Assembly: GCA_002943765.1 (NCBI GenBank) | Contig: PQWQ01000007.1 | Coordinates: 1,862,501-1,926,500 of the forward strand | Length of the DNA: 64,000 nt | From: Psoroptes ovis | Taxonomy: Eukaryota; Arthropoda; Arachnida; Sarcoptiformes; Psoroptidae | Reading direction: 5' to 3' | Shown: one piece after another, positions 49,813 through 61,861 of the stretch | Numbering within the stretch: the stretch's first letter is position 1 | Layout: every line of letters starts with the position of its first letter | The notes under the pieces: generated by a model | What the model saw: the letters and a program-made list of their open reading frames with translations, nothing else | Database searches by the model: none | Told to the model about the DNA's origin: nothing | Made by a program: the position numbers and the translations under genes

Positions 49813-49941
49813 CGGGTATTTTCGCGTATATTCTCGGGTATTCGTATGTTTGTACAATGTTTGTATTCATGTATGTTCATTCTATTTTCGGGTATTTCTA
49901 AGCTATTTGCTCGAATATTTCTCGGTTATCGCTCGGGTATT
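49813..49941 (+). repeat. CGGGTATT dispersed repeat cluster
   Basis: CGGGTATT at 49813, 49835, 49889 and 49934, embedded in degenerate TATTC/TCGG units (for example CGAATATTTCTCGG). Related to the minus-strand repeat at 62445-62531. Confidence 0.6.
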
Positions 49942-50272
49942 CCGAATTCGTTTGTTTTTCGTAGATTATTTATTTATTTACTTAGCTATTTATTTATTTA
50001 TTTATTCATTTATCTATCTATCAATGAAAGTACATTTTGTAAATTATTATTTACATTTTGATATATTTATTTATATCAAATTATATATTAAAAATGGTAC
50101 AAAATGGTACATATCTTTACGAATATATCTTTATCTTGTAAATGAATGAATAAAGCTAATAAAATGCCATACTAACAAGGCCCGATGATGTCCGCGTTTT
50201 TGTTGTTGCTAAATTTATCATCATCAGTGATTAAATTTATTTATCAATGCTCAAAGTATCGTCAGGATCACC

Positions 50273-50344
50273 CATCATCATCATCATCATCAACGATGAT
50301 GACTGGTAAACTGGTGCTCGGTGATGATGATGATGATGATGATG
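50273..50344. repeat. (CAT)n/(ATG)n inverted microsatellite hairpin
   Basis: Six CAT units plus CA at 50273-50292, a 29-base spacer, then the exact complement within TGATG repeats at 50322-50344. The 20-bp perfect arms predict a stable hairpin. Confidence 0.8.
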
Positions 50345-52112
50345 TTATCAAAGCGTGATCATGAATAAAATTCAATTGAATTTGTATGAATTGAATATTT
50401 TTTGAATGAAATCGTGTTCGGATTCTGTTGGAAATGAAATGTTTTCGTTTCTATTTTTACAGAATTTTCTCGTATTCCAATAAATAGATAATGGCATGTT
50501 GTTGTATGTATTGTGGATATATGTTTGGTTCGCATATGTACAAAATTTTTGCATTGAATTTCATTCATTTGAAATTTTCATCTTGAAACCTATGAAAAAA
50601 TAGAAAAAAAATTTTATTCACTCTGATCACGTACGTTTTAGATATTTTAGTTTCGTTCCATTTATACATTCATTCATTCATTCATCCATTTTCCATTTAT
50701 TTTTACTTGTTTTTTTTCATCAATGAAAAAATACTAAGAAATTCTCCGCAAATGGTTCAATCATTTCATTTTGCTAAATTCAAATGTTGAATTCAATTTG
50801 TAATGAAACAAACAAAAAACAAAAGTAACAGTCGATATTTATTTATTCCAGTCAACATTTTTTCCATTCAATTTTCCGATTTATGATCGAATTCCGTTAA
50901 AATTCAATTGAATTGAAACGATTCGGAACTTTGGATTTTAGATCTTTGAATTTTTCGCCCAAATTTCTTCAGTTCTCAAATAACCATTCAACGAGTTCAA
51001 CATTAAATAATGTCGAGTCAATTGATCTTGGGCCGGAAAAAAAAATTAGCTGAAAAATTTGTCATAGTGAAAATTGAAATTGAAATTGTCTCGATTTTCG
51101 ATTTGAAAATTAATTTTCTTCATTTTTTCTTTATAATTTTTTTTTTGTCTGACTTAATCAAAATTCCATTGGAATTTCCATTTTTTTCCTTTCAATTTCT
51201 AATTGAAATTGTAAGAATTTCAATTTATTTAATTAATACAATTTCCTGGCCAAATAACTTCAAATTGCTGGTTCCAATTGGACTCCCTGAATGGAAGCCA
51301 ATTCTCTCCAATCTCTCCAATTTTCCAATTGAAAATCTTTCCATTCAAATTCAATTCTCTAAAAAACAAAAAATAATGAATTGAATGAAAAAACATTCAA
51401 AATGAATTCAATGATGATAATAACAATTGAAATTCAATTTATTTTATTTTTATTATTATTAATATCATTATTATTATTATTATCAACATTTTGGCCTTAT
51501 TCATAACAATATTGTGTGTCCGTCTTATCTCGGGTAATTTGTTCTTAAACACTAAATATATCGGAAATAATGAAATATAAATGTAAATATCTTGAAAAAT
51601 ATAATTTCAAAATTAAAATAAATAAACAAAATGAAACTAAAATAAATTTCGTAATTTACACGTTCCAATCATTATTTGTTCCTTCGTTTTATCATTGTTA
51701 TTATTTTTGAAACAATTTCGAAACAATCTATTAGTCGAATTGAATTAAGAAAATTAAATTCTTATGATTATTTCATTTCTTTTCCAATTTTTCAATTCAA
51801 TTCAATTTTTTGTTAAAATGATAAAATTTTCAATGAATAAATGAAAATTGATTCTTGGTCATAAATAATTTGGAATGAAGAATATTCTTTTTTTGTTTGA
51901 AATTCCCGAATTTCATCGAAATTCATTCATTGAATCACGTGTGTATGATCAACTTGTACTTGTGAAACGTGGTATATGCTATTGAATGCTTTTAATGGTA
52001 AGATAATATCATTAAATTTCTAGAGGGGTGAACCTTTGAAAAACAAATAAATGAATGAATAAACCACCAGTAACTAATGATGATTATTATTTAATGTTTA
52101 TATGCCCATAAT

Positions 52113-52113
<1 letters not shown>

Positions 52114-52144
<31 letters not shown>
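52114..52144. repeat. (CA)n microsatellite
   Basis: About 15 uninterrupted CA units about 2.5 kb upstream of VAChT. Confidence 0.85.
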
Positions 52145-52149
<5 letters not shown>

Positions 52150-52495
52150 CACTCAAACACAAACCGAAGAATTATTATTTTGAAAATTGAATTTGAAAAA
52201 TTTGAAATAAAACGCGTGATATCATGAATAATTGATTATGATCATCATGATGATGATGATTATGATGTTCGTCGTTGGCCAATTTGTTTCGGTGGAGAAG
52301 TTTCATTTAATTTTTTACTTTGAATACTTCGGAAACACCGTCGTTTCTGACTGATTTCTGTTAGGTCGGCCTCTTCTGATGGTCCGTGAAGACCATTTTC
52401 TCTTCGAAATTCTTAGAATTTGATTTGAAACCAAATTCAATCAATTGAATCAAAGCGAAATCAAATGAAATTGAATCGAATCAAATCAAACGAAA

Positions 52496-52517
52496 TTTGG
52501 ATCTTCGAAGATCCAAA
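52496..52517. repeat. 22-bp perfect palindrome
   Basis: Half-site TTTGGATCTTC and its exact complement with no spacer; followed at once by TTGGAA-A-TTCCAA, a second smaller inverted repeat. Confidence 0.8.
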
Positions 52518-54685
52518 ATTGGAAATTCCAAATTGAGATTCATTCAAGCTGCGAATCGGTGTTCAATTGGTGAATGTATTTGACACATTTTTTCCATTTC
52601 TTTTGACTGGTGATTATTTTTTTTCCAGTGAGTCATTTTGTTCAGCAAATTCTGGACGATTCCGTAGCGATTTCAGGGTTTTTTTCCTATTATATTCTGC
52701 ATTGTCAAAGAATTTTCAGAGCAAACTGTTTTGCATTAATTTTGCTTGCGGCCATTTGGAAAAAATAAATGAGTTTTGCTTATTTTATTTTTGAGGAATA
52801 ATTTTTTTACTAGTTCAGGCAACAAAAAAACGAAAATCAACCGACAAGAAATTATTAAATGAAAAAAACAGTTATTTTTACCCTAAAAATAGCCTCAAGG
52901 ACCAAAGCAAAAAACGGAAAAATTCAGTTTATTTGAATCAAACGTGTATTCCAGTGTGTGTAATTCACTTATTTTGTCGAACACAAATTTTATTGAATAC
53001 ACGATTCATTGAATAATCGCAAATTATCAGAAAAAAATAATTGAAAATATTAATTTTTCCATAATTTTTTCGCAATTAATTTTGATTATTCATGATTAAT
53101 TTTAATTGTTTTGAATCAATTTAGTAATTGTCTGTCAGTATGTGTGATTGTGTATGTGTGTGTTTCGTGTAAATGTGATCATATAATCATTTCATGAGAT
53201 GTCATTATGTGTCAATCACAGCAATTGACAGCCATGGCAAAAACAACGACAGCAGTAATATAGATGAAATTAAGGCCTCTGGTCTAGTGTCTTTGTGTTT
53301 CGTTGTTTTCGGTGCCTAATCTTGGTTCCAGTCAAAGAAGCACTCTGAACCGAAAAATAACCAAGGCTCTTTTATCTGTCTATATGATCAATCAAGGCCA
53401 TATATCTTCATTTTTTTGTGAGGTTCTAATTCTGATCAGGTTTTGACCTGAAACAATCTAAACAACAACAACAACAACAATAATTCTTTCTTTGTAAAAT
53501 TCTTTATCTGATATTTCATACTTATTCAATTGGCATTCATATTTGTGTTTGTGTTTTTTTTGCGATTTGTTTGTTTATTTGTGTGAATTATTTGAAATTT
53601 TTAAATTAAAATTTTGAAAAATGAATCATTTCTCATATTTATATTTTGTCTCTTGTTTTTTTATTTTGTTTCGTTTATTTCTTTCCATTCAATTTATTCA
53701 GGGTAATCAATTACAAGCGAGAATTATTAAGAGCCCAAAAATAATTTGCACATTGAATTGAACATATTAAAAAAAACGCCACACACACTTTGTGTCGCAC
53801 ACACACACACACTATCACTTTTGCTCATACAATGAGATGCGATGAATTTTTCATTTGAAATTTTTTTTAAAATTTGTTCAAATGACTTTAGTACGGAAAT
53901 TAATATCGAAAAAAAAAACACGTGCAAACACACACAAATAATTGATCCAATTGAATAAGATGATGATCAGGAAGTAAGGAATTATTGAGATTTATTGTTA
54001 TTAATCGTTATTGTTGTTGTTGTTATTGAATTATTATTATCATTATTATTTCATTTTAATTCTAATTTTATTTTATAAAATTTAATCATTATTATCATTA
54101 TTGAGCTATTAATTAATAAACAATTAGAATAAAAAAAAATGGTTCTATGGCAATATTAATATTATAATAAATTGATTCTGTTTAAAAATATTGAATTTTG
54201 AAAATATTAATGAATTATTATTGATTGATTAATATTCAAATATAAATGTATTGATCACTCACTCATTTATCATTATCATTATTTGAAATTATTGTCATCA
54301 TTATTATTATTGATCACTATTAATGTACACTTCATTCAATACTTATTAGTAATTATTATTTGTCATCATTTATTTATTAAATTGTGTGTTATTTGTGTGT
54401 GCATATGTTTTTTTTTTTTTTGTTTCAAATAAATTCATTGTTATCCATTGTATGAGTTTTGGTGTTGGTTGTGGTTGTTGTGGTGCAAGTGTGTTTTTGG
54501 GCTGAAGATTATTACTTCATCTATCTATCTACATTTATTGTTGGCCTATTTTTTTCGTGGTGATTCAATCATTTTTTTGATATCATTGGATTGTCACCAA
54601 CCGTTACATTGACCAACTTTAATAATATAAAATAAATTATTGTTCAGCTTGTTTTTGAAATAAATATCGATACAAAATAATCAAC

Positions 54686-56407
54686 ATGCCTTTCATACCG
54701 ATTTTAAATCAAAATACTGAAGAATTATTAAAACGTTTCAATGAAAAAATTGAAGAACCTAAAAGTCAACGACGTATTATATTGTTTATAGTATGTGTTG
54801 CATTATTATTAGATAATATGTTATATATGGTCATTGTACCGATTATACCGGATTATTTACGTGAAATCGGTGCATGGGAAACACATGTTGAAGGTGCTGA
54901 AATTGAATATCGTAATGTATCGAATAAATTTGTACCGTTTCGTATTGGTGGCACAACTGTTTATGAAGGTGAAGATTCAGCTGTCGGTATGTTGTTTGCA
55001 TCGAAAGCAATCGTACAATTATTTGTCAATCCATTTTCTGGTGCAATTATTGATCGTATTGGTTATGATATACCGATGATGATTGGTCTTGGTGTAATGT
55101 TTTTTTCGACCGCCGTATTTGCTTGTGGACAAAGTTATGGTGTATTGTTTTTAGCCCGATCATTACAAGGTGTAGGTTCGGCATTTGCTGATACATCAGG
55201 TTTAGCTATGATTGCCGATCGTTTTACCGAAGAAAATGAACGACAACGTGCATTGGCTATTGCATTAGCATTTATATCGTTTGGTAGTCTTGTCGCACCA
55301 CCATTCGGTGGTATTTTATATCAAATAGCTGGCAAAGAAGTACCATTCATAATATTATCATTAGTTTGTTTAATTGATGCATTTTTATTGAAATTTGTGA
55401 TGCAACCAACCAAAGATATTCAACAACAGTGTTCATCAGTCGAAAAACAAGCCGGAACACCGATACATACGCTACTGATGGATCCATATATTTGTTGTTG
55501 TGCCGGTGCATTAGTCATGGCAAATGTATCGTTAGCATTTTTAGAACCAACAATTTCATTATGGATGGAAGACACTATGCATGTGGAAGAATGGCAATTA
55601 GGTCTTGTTTGGTTGCCCGCATTTTTTCCACATGTATTAGGTGTTTATTCAACAGTAGCATTGGTGGAAAAATATCCCCGTTATCAATGGTTTTTTGCTG
55701 CAATCGGTTTAGCATTAGAAGGCATTTGTAGTTTTATATTACCATTTTCCAAATCATTTTGGTTTTTAATAATACCAATATCCGGTATTTGTTATGGTAT
55801 TGCATTAGTCGATACATCATTATTACCGACACTTGGTTATTTAGTCGATATACGTTATGTATCTGTTTATGGTTCAATATATGCAATAGCCGACATAAGT
55901 TATTCGGTTGCATATGCTACCGGTCCAATTATTGCCGGTTCAATTGTTGAATCTATTGGTTTCACTGCATTAAACATATGTATTGCACTATCAAATCTGC
56001 TATATGTACCAGTATTAGCAACATTACGTCGTGTATATGATTATGAACAATTTGAACCAGAAAATATTGGTATGACTGTTCATGGGCAACAACATCAGCG
56101 GCCATTTGGACAACAACAACAGCAACAACAACGATTAATAATGACAAAACAATCACAGCAGCCACAGCCACAATCATATCAACAACAACAACAATGTTCA
56201 TATGTTCAATACAATAATAATAATAATAATTATTCTTCAACAACAATAAATGAAATGAACCGTAATATAATGTCAACGGCAACAACAATGGCACCACCAT
56301 TATCACAACAACAACAGTCCCAATTTAATGACAATAATAATAATGAAGATACAATAAAACAATCAAAATATAATCCATTTATACAACCGACATCATCAAC
56401 ATCATAG
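54686..56407 (+). CDS. VAChT: Vesicular acetylcholine transporter (SLC18A3 / unc-17)
   Basis: Proton-coupled antiporter that loads acetylcholine into synaptic vesicles. Single exon, 573 aa, as is usual for VAChT. Twelve membrane segments of the MFS/SLC18 type. TM1 carries ALLLDNMLYMVIVPIIPDYL with the SLC18 Asp at 43; the luminal loop has a possible N-glycosylation site (NVS); MFSTAVFACGQSYGVLF, ARSLQGVGSAFADTSGLAMIAD and TEENERQRALAIALAFISFG follow; TM10-11 reads DTSLLPTLGYLVDIRYVSVYGS. These details favour VAChT over VMAT. Residues from about 470 form a Gln/Asn-rich cytosolic tail, as also seen in Drosophila VAChT. In most animals this gene sits inside the first intron of ChAT and shares its promoter. 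AATAAA at 56756-56761. Confidence 0.95.
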   Translation: MPFIPILNQNTEELLKRFNEKIEEPKSQRRIILFIVCVALLLDNMLYMVIVPIIPDYLREIGAWETHVEGAEIEYRNVSNKFVPFRIGGTTVYEGEDSAVGMLFASKAIVQLFVNPFSGAIIDRIGYDIPMMIGLGVMFFSTAVFACGQSYGVLFLARSLQGVGSAFADTSGLAMIADRFTEENERQRALAIALAFISFGSLVAPPFGGILYQIAGKEVPFIILSLVCLIDAFLLKFVMQPTKDIQQQCSSVEKQAGTPIHTLLMDPYICCCAGALVMANVSLAFLEPTISLWMEDTMHVEEWQLGLVWLPAFFPHVLGVYSTVALVEKYPRYQWFFAAIGLALEGICSFILPFSKSFWFLIIPISGICYGIALVDTSLLPTLGYLVDIRYVSVYGSIYAIADISYSVAYATGPIIAGSIVESIGFTALNICIALSNLLYVPVLATLRRVYDYEQFEPENIGMTVHGQQHQRPFGQQQQQQQRLIMTKQSQQPQPQSYQQQQQCSYVQYNNNNNNYSSTTINEMNRNIMSTATTMAPPLSQQQQSQFNDNNNNEDTIKQSKYNPFIQPTSSTS

Positions 56408-57801
56408 ATTTTTATCAGAAATTCATTTGTTCAATTGTAAATATACATGTGATTCATTCATTCATACATTTATCTGTTTATTTGTCCAAATTATCAAATT
56501 GTTTTGCTGTTTGTTTGATGTTCATTTATTTATTTTCATTTGTTTTTTTGTTGAATTTTTAGTCAATTCTTCGTTTGAATTAACCATGAAATTAATGATG
56601 GAAATACATATTGAATTGTCATGAAAATACACTGAATTTTGAATAATTCTGAACATGAGCTAACTCTCTGAAACCTTTGATGATTTTTCAATATTGAAAA
56701 TTCAATTGTTATTCAATTTACTTCTGTGTAAATTTGTTGAATCTATTTGTTCAAAAATAAAAACAATTTTGTTTTTCTCATTCTTTGTTTTCAAATATCG
56801 ATAATGATAATGAGTGATCATATATTACACAAAGCTTTACTCATCATTTTAATTGATTAATATGAAATATTTTTTTGATTAATTAATGAATTAATTAATT
56901 AATTGATTAATTACAATAATAATTCATGTGATTTGTTATTGTTCAAACAAAACAAAAAAAATTTGAAATAATTTGAAACAAACAAAGATGTTAATTTGAA
57001 TCAATTATTTTATGATTAATCAATGATTTTAAATTAATCTGATTGAATTCTTCAATTGAAAATTACCGTTATCCACCCATTATTGATCAATTTATGTTTA
57101 ATTATATTCAATAATATTTTGTTTAAAAGATAAACTAAGCCACTGTTGTCCACTTATTACCACTGTCGACCAATATCACATGTCATTATCACATTTACAC
57201 CTGTCAAACAAAAAAAATTTAAAGATAAAATTTGAATAATTCAAAGATCAAACAAAATAATGTCCACAAACAATTCCACATGCACCATTTGTTTCCTAGG
57301 GAATAATTTTAAATAAATTTGATGAATAAATTTTAAATTTTTCTTTTTGTTTTTTTCTGAATTCATGAATTTTATCTTGGATTAACTCATAAAAGTATTT
57401 GATTAGTATCAATAATTTAAATCAAATTCAAGTTAATTGCATGCAATTTACATTTTTCTTACCTTATTCGAAGGTGATTTTCTAAAATTTTACAACGATT
57501 ATCTTTGATCTTTGATTTATTGATGATCGAATTTTGATTGACACTTTGATCGATTGTTTCCTATTGGTTTAAATTAAAATTTGATGTGATTGATAGCACG
57601 CTAAAATGGCTTTAGCTTCCGGAAAAAAATATTTTTCAAAAAAAAAACGAAAATTCAAATATATTTTCATATATAATTGAATGAATAATATAGAAAATTT
57701 TTTTCCAATCATTATTATGATAATGATAATAATTTGAAAAAAAATGAAAAAAATAAATAAAAAAATAAATTTAAATAAATAAATGTTAAGGGTGTTTTAG
57801 C

Positions 57802-58008
57802 GTGTTGGCAATTACATCGCCAGCTACAAATTTGGAAATCATCGTCGAATCATCAGTGTTGTCATCGAGTGACCAACGAAGAATGAATCAAAATCGATCA
57901 AAGGTCCTAATCAAAGATCAATTCCGCCATACCGATCCACTTAGACCGCTTGACATCTGCCCATCTGACGACCGGAATCCATCAAACTCGATCGAATATC
58001 CGCTCTAG
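57802..58008 (+). CDS. Orphan ORF in GC-richer island
   Basis: About 68 codons open from an acceptor-like GTGTTTTAG at 57792-57800 to TAG at 58006-58008. Residue use is normal and not low-complexity (VLSSSDQRRMNQNRSK, DQFRHTDPLRPLDICPSDD), and base composition is clearly richer in G+C than its flanks. No family recognised. It could be a transposon relic or a terminal exon. Confidence 0.2.
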   Translation: MLAITSPATNLEIIVESSVLSSSDQRRMNQNRSKVLIKDQFRHTDPLRPLDICPSDDRNPSNSIEYPL

Positions 58009-60908
58009 AAAACTAAGTCAATAAAAAAATCAAATCAAATCAAACAAAATAGCAAAACTAACCTTCAATCTAACCTTATAAAAACTTGATTTAGAATTAA
58101 CATATTTACCTTTTAAAATACCTTTTACAATAACTTTCTGATGATTAATCGATTGGCCAAAAATTAGAGTGAAATTTTCAAAGAATATTCACTAAAAATC
58201 GATATCAAATGATAATAATGAGATTTCATATGTTTATTTCCGCACAATATTATCAACGCCAATATGTTTAGAATTAAGATCTTAACCAGAAAAAAATGAA
58301 AATATCGAGAAAATATTGATCACAATCATATTCATTGACAATAGTGAATGTATCGATATCATCATCATCATCATTCATTGATCCATTCATTTATTCATCA
58401 TTCATAGATCCATCTATTCATTCATTCACAATATGTGATTCCATTTCACAATTCAAAGCATTGAAAAATGAAAAAACTGAATGAAATGAAATGAAAACTT
58501 AATTAGATCAAAATCGAAGACAAAATCGAAAATAAAAGAAAATCGATAAATGTGTACAGGGGATCATATGCGATTCAAATATCATCATCATTATTCAAAA
58601 CGAATTGGATTCAATGAATGAATGATATATTTTTCCAAATGTTTTCAATGATATTTTGTTTGTTTGTCCATTTCTTTACTCATAATCATATTTTAAATAC
58701 CATAAGGATTTACCAATGGACATTGTTCGTTTCGTCCATTGTATTAAATAATGCTGATAATAATGATCATAGAAAATACTCTTAATCATATTTCGATATG
58801 ATTATGATCATTATTACTTCGATTACTATTATACCATTATCATCATCATGATCATCGACAAAACTCTTATGAAATCAAAATGTTCTTATTCTTGTTGTTG
58901 TCTTTGTTGTTCATGTTGTCCATTGAACAACAATAACAAAGAAAATTATAAATATTATTTAATACAAAATAACTTGAATGATGATGATATTATTTAATCC
59001 ACCAAGAATGGCAAATATTTTCGGGTACAAATAACCATAATAATGATAATAAACGGACAGTAAATACCCGTACTTATGGAATGAAATTAAATAAAAAACA
59101 AAACGAGACGATACGATTCGAAAATATCATTAAATTTCATCCATATTACTCAAACAAAAATAGACTTGACCAAATCAAAATGTGTTTATTTATTAATATT
59201 GTTAATATCACCATTTGTGTTGTTGTTGTTGTTGTTATTGTTGTGTTATTTGATTACTTATTATTATCATGATGATCATGATCGCCATGATCATCGTCGA
59301 TGATCAGCTAGAATCGATTTTCAATATGTTTTCCCGAGAATATCTTTTTGTAGTACGAAATGAAAAAAAATATTCATTTGTATTCAATGTAACAATAGTA
59401 ACAACAACAAATGAGTGTATGATATTTTCAATTAGTAAAAATTATCGAAAAAATCAAATATCAAATGACTCAATGATTTACTAATGATATTCAATCTATC
59501 TTTGATTTTTTTTCTGGAGAACAACTGCAAAAAAGTGTCAGAGAAACTTAAACGAAATCATTGAAATATGGAACAGGGGAATCCAAGCTAAACCAAGGGG
59601 AACCGAATTCAATGAATTTCGAATGAAGATGGTCAAAGATCGACAATCATTGATGATTTCAAAAATCTAAGAGCCATCGACCCTGTCGTCATGATGATAA
59701 TATTATACACGTTACGCACGTATCTTTGCCATTATCATCATCTCTTTTCTTTGTTTATTTCAAAATTCATCCTTAAGATTCGAAAACTTTCAGTTCCAAG
59801 ATCTTCATGAAACAGACTGATGATCTTATATCTGTCGATTCTTCACATATCGTCGTTTTACGAATGTATTCGGCCGATATCATTTGAAAAACTCAAATCG
59901 AGATTTGGCAGAATGTGTTAGTGGAACAATTACAGGACAATAAAAATGATGATCACTAAAACGAGAACAAACAATGATTTCGTACAGAGACATGATATCT
60001 TTGTCCAAACACACACAAACAGAAATAACTGTGATTACATTTTCAAAATACAAAATACGATATTCAAGATATCATTTGTTTTTCATCGAATATGAATCTT
60101 CAGTGTTTTCCGCGAAAATTTCATTCCATTTCAATGTGATTATTATTATCATTGTAAGATTTGAGCAATTTCCGAATACATTAAACACATCCAATGATTC
60201 AACAAAATTGTACATTTGTTTATGTGAAGAAAAATAATAATCATAAAAATTTTTATGACCATGAATATTGTTCGCCACTGTTGTTGTTGTTGTTTTCATT
60301 GTCATTGCTCATCGTTATCATATTCATATGATTCCCGAATAATAAATAAATAGCGATTCCCGAAAGAGAATGCAAGAAAATCCAAGCCAATTAAAGTTTT
60401 TTGTTTTCGTAGCTTTGTTTCTTCGTGTAGAATTTGTTTGTTTCGAGAAAACAAAAAAAAAAAAAAAAAACAATAAAAGTTTTTCAAATGTTTTTGTATG
60501 GTTTAGCATCAGCAGCAGCAGTTTTATCCTCGTACACTCTTGTGATGCCAATTATAAGGTTTTGAATTCAATGAATTCGAAGATATTTCAAGTGAATCGG
60601 TAAATAAACATTTTAATATTTTCAATTTCCGAATTAATTCGTTTGTTTGTTTACAATCGTTTGTTTCAGTGATGATCGATTGATAATTCATATTAAAACA
60701 ATGGTTCAATGGTTCTAATCTTGTAATCTTGTAATCATCGATGATTGTAAAGATGATTGATTGCGACCGTCGAAATCGATAATTGAATGTTTATGTTGGA
60801 ACGCAGATGTTTTTCCAATTTTGAAGCATCGAATTAATTGAATTCATTCACAAAATATTTAATTTCGTTCATTTATTTATTTTATTCATTTAATTTTTAT
60901 CTATTCAA

Positions 60909-60930
60909 TCAATTGACAATTGTCAATTGA
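60909..60930. repeat. 22-bp perfect palindrome
   Basis: TCAATTGACAA followed by its exact complement; made of overlapping CAATTG words. Confidence 0.8.
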
Positions 60931-61065
60931 ATTATGGATTAAATATTAATCAATTTGAAACAATATTTTTTGACAAATATGATCCAAACAAAAACCCTAA
61001 AACAAAAAACGAATGAAATTGATAGTCATCTTCAAAGAGAATCCTTGTATAGATTATTTAAATGC

Positions 61066-61281
61066 TCACAAATTTCGAGGATCAACGATGCCAAGTGGCC
61101 ATTTTGGCCATTCCATCATTGATCCAACCTGATGTTTACCAATGTTTTCACCAGCTGAAAATAAGAAGAATCGTCACCCGATCCATTGTAAAAATCCATT
61201 GAATTTTTAATATTTTAATTAACGATCAATATCAGCAGCGAAAACAGCCAAACCTTTTTCAAATAAATGACAAAGTAAATA
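61066..61281 (-). pseudogene. Possible gene remnant (unidentified)
   Basis: Two open segments on the minus strand look coding. Segment 61224..61281 reads LLCHLFEKGLAVFAADID; segment 61066..61154, after a TTATTTTCAG acceptor, reads GENIGKHQVGSMMEW then PKWPLGIVDPRNL and a TGA stop. They join in phase if an unusual GTTAAT donor at 61223 is used. Upstream of the first segment a TGA is in frame and there is no acceptor, so no complete gene is visible. I do not recognise the family; a decayed 3' gene fragment is the simplest reading. Confidence 0.3.
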
Positions 61282-61621
61282 TCAAATATTTGAAATTCTG
61301 AACACTTTGAAAAAAACACTTAAAATTCCAGACAAATGATATTGTCTTTTATTTACTTAAATTCTTAACACATTAAAACACACAAAAGCAATAATCTCAT
61401 AAATATCGATCACGTGACCAAAAGCAATATGAATTTGAGAATTATGTTTGCTTTAATAATTATCTGGAGACATCTGTTTTCTTTTAATTAATTAAATTAA
61501 TTCTAAACTAAATTGAATTAAATTTTCGCCCTATTTATGAATTGAATTTGAATCTAATTCAAACATTTATTGTAAAATTCGTGAAATTTTTAAATTATTT
61601 TTAATTCTCTGGTTTTTATAG

Positions 61622-61861
61622 CCCTGAATCCAACTCTAGCGATCCATCTCTTAGATTTGATAAAGTCAAATGACAAACGATAATAAAGATGTACAAAATG
61701 AACAATCGAAGCAGCAACAACAACAACAGCAGCAACAGCAAAACGACCATAAATCACAAACAAACGACCAAAAATCAATAACAATGATACGACAATCCAA
61801 TGATGATCATGATGATGGTGATGCGTCTGCGGACCTGAAACAAGATGGTAAATGGATCGAG
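61622..61861 (+). CDS. Candidate first coding exon, possibly choline acetyltransferase
   Basis: A GTTTTTATAG acceptor at 61612-61621, a short 5'UTR with an in-frame TAA, ATG at 61670, then 64 codons to a strong donor (GAG|GTAAGT) at 61862. The peptide is hydrophilic with ten consecutive Gln near residue 16-25, then DDHDDGDASADL and KWIE. It is on the VAChT strand 5.3 kb downstream, where the first ChAT-specific exon is expected in the cholinergic locus. ChAT N-termini are poorly conserved and no catalytic-domain exon is inside the window, so the name is inference. Confidence 0.4.

Larger units (their letters stand above)
45438..54685. other. Gene desert upstream of VAChT
   Basis: No secure gene over 9.2 kb. 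Noted inside: a CTCF-like site (45776-45794), a small orphan exon candidate (48288-48410), a (CTG)7 tract, CGGGTATT repeats (49813-49941), a CAT/ATG hairpin (50273-50344), a (CA)n tract (52114-52144) and a 22-base palindrome (52496-52517). It probably holds the promoter and shared 5' exon of the cholinergic locus; that is inferred from other animals. Confidence 0.5.
56408..61621. other. VAChT 3'UTR and presumed ChAT intron
   Basis: AATAAA at 56756-56761. A 10-bp inverted repeat CACGCTAAAA at 57597-57606 and 57795-57804 encloses very AT-rich DNA, directly followed by a GC-richer 68-codon ORF (57802-58008). A possible minus-strand gene remnant is at 61066-61281 and a 22-bp palindrome at 60909-60930. 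No other gene recognised. Confidence 0.45.

Noticed and set aside
54686..56407. Reading the transporter as VMAT rather than VAChT
   Set aside because: TM10-11 (DTSLLPTLGYLVDIRYVSVYGS), lack of introns and the Gln-rich tail all favour VAChT.
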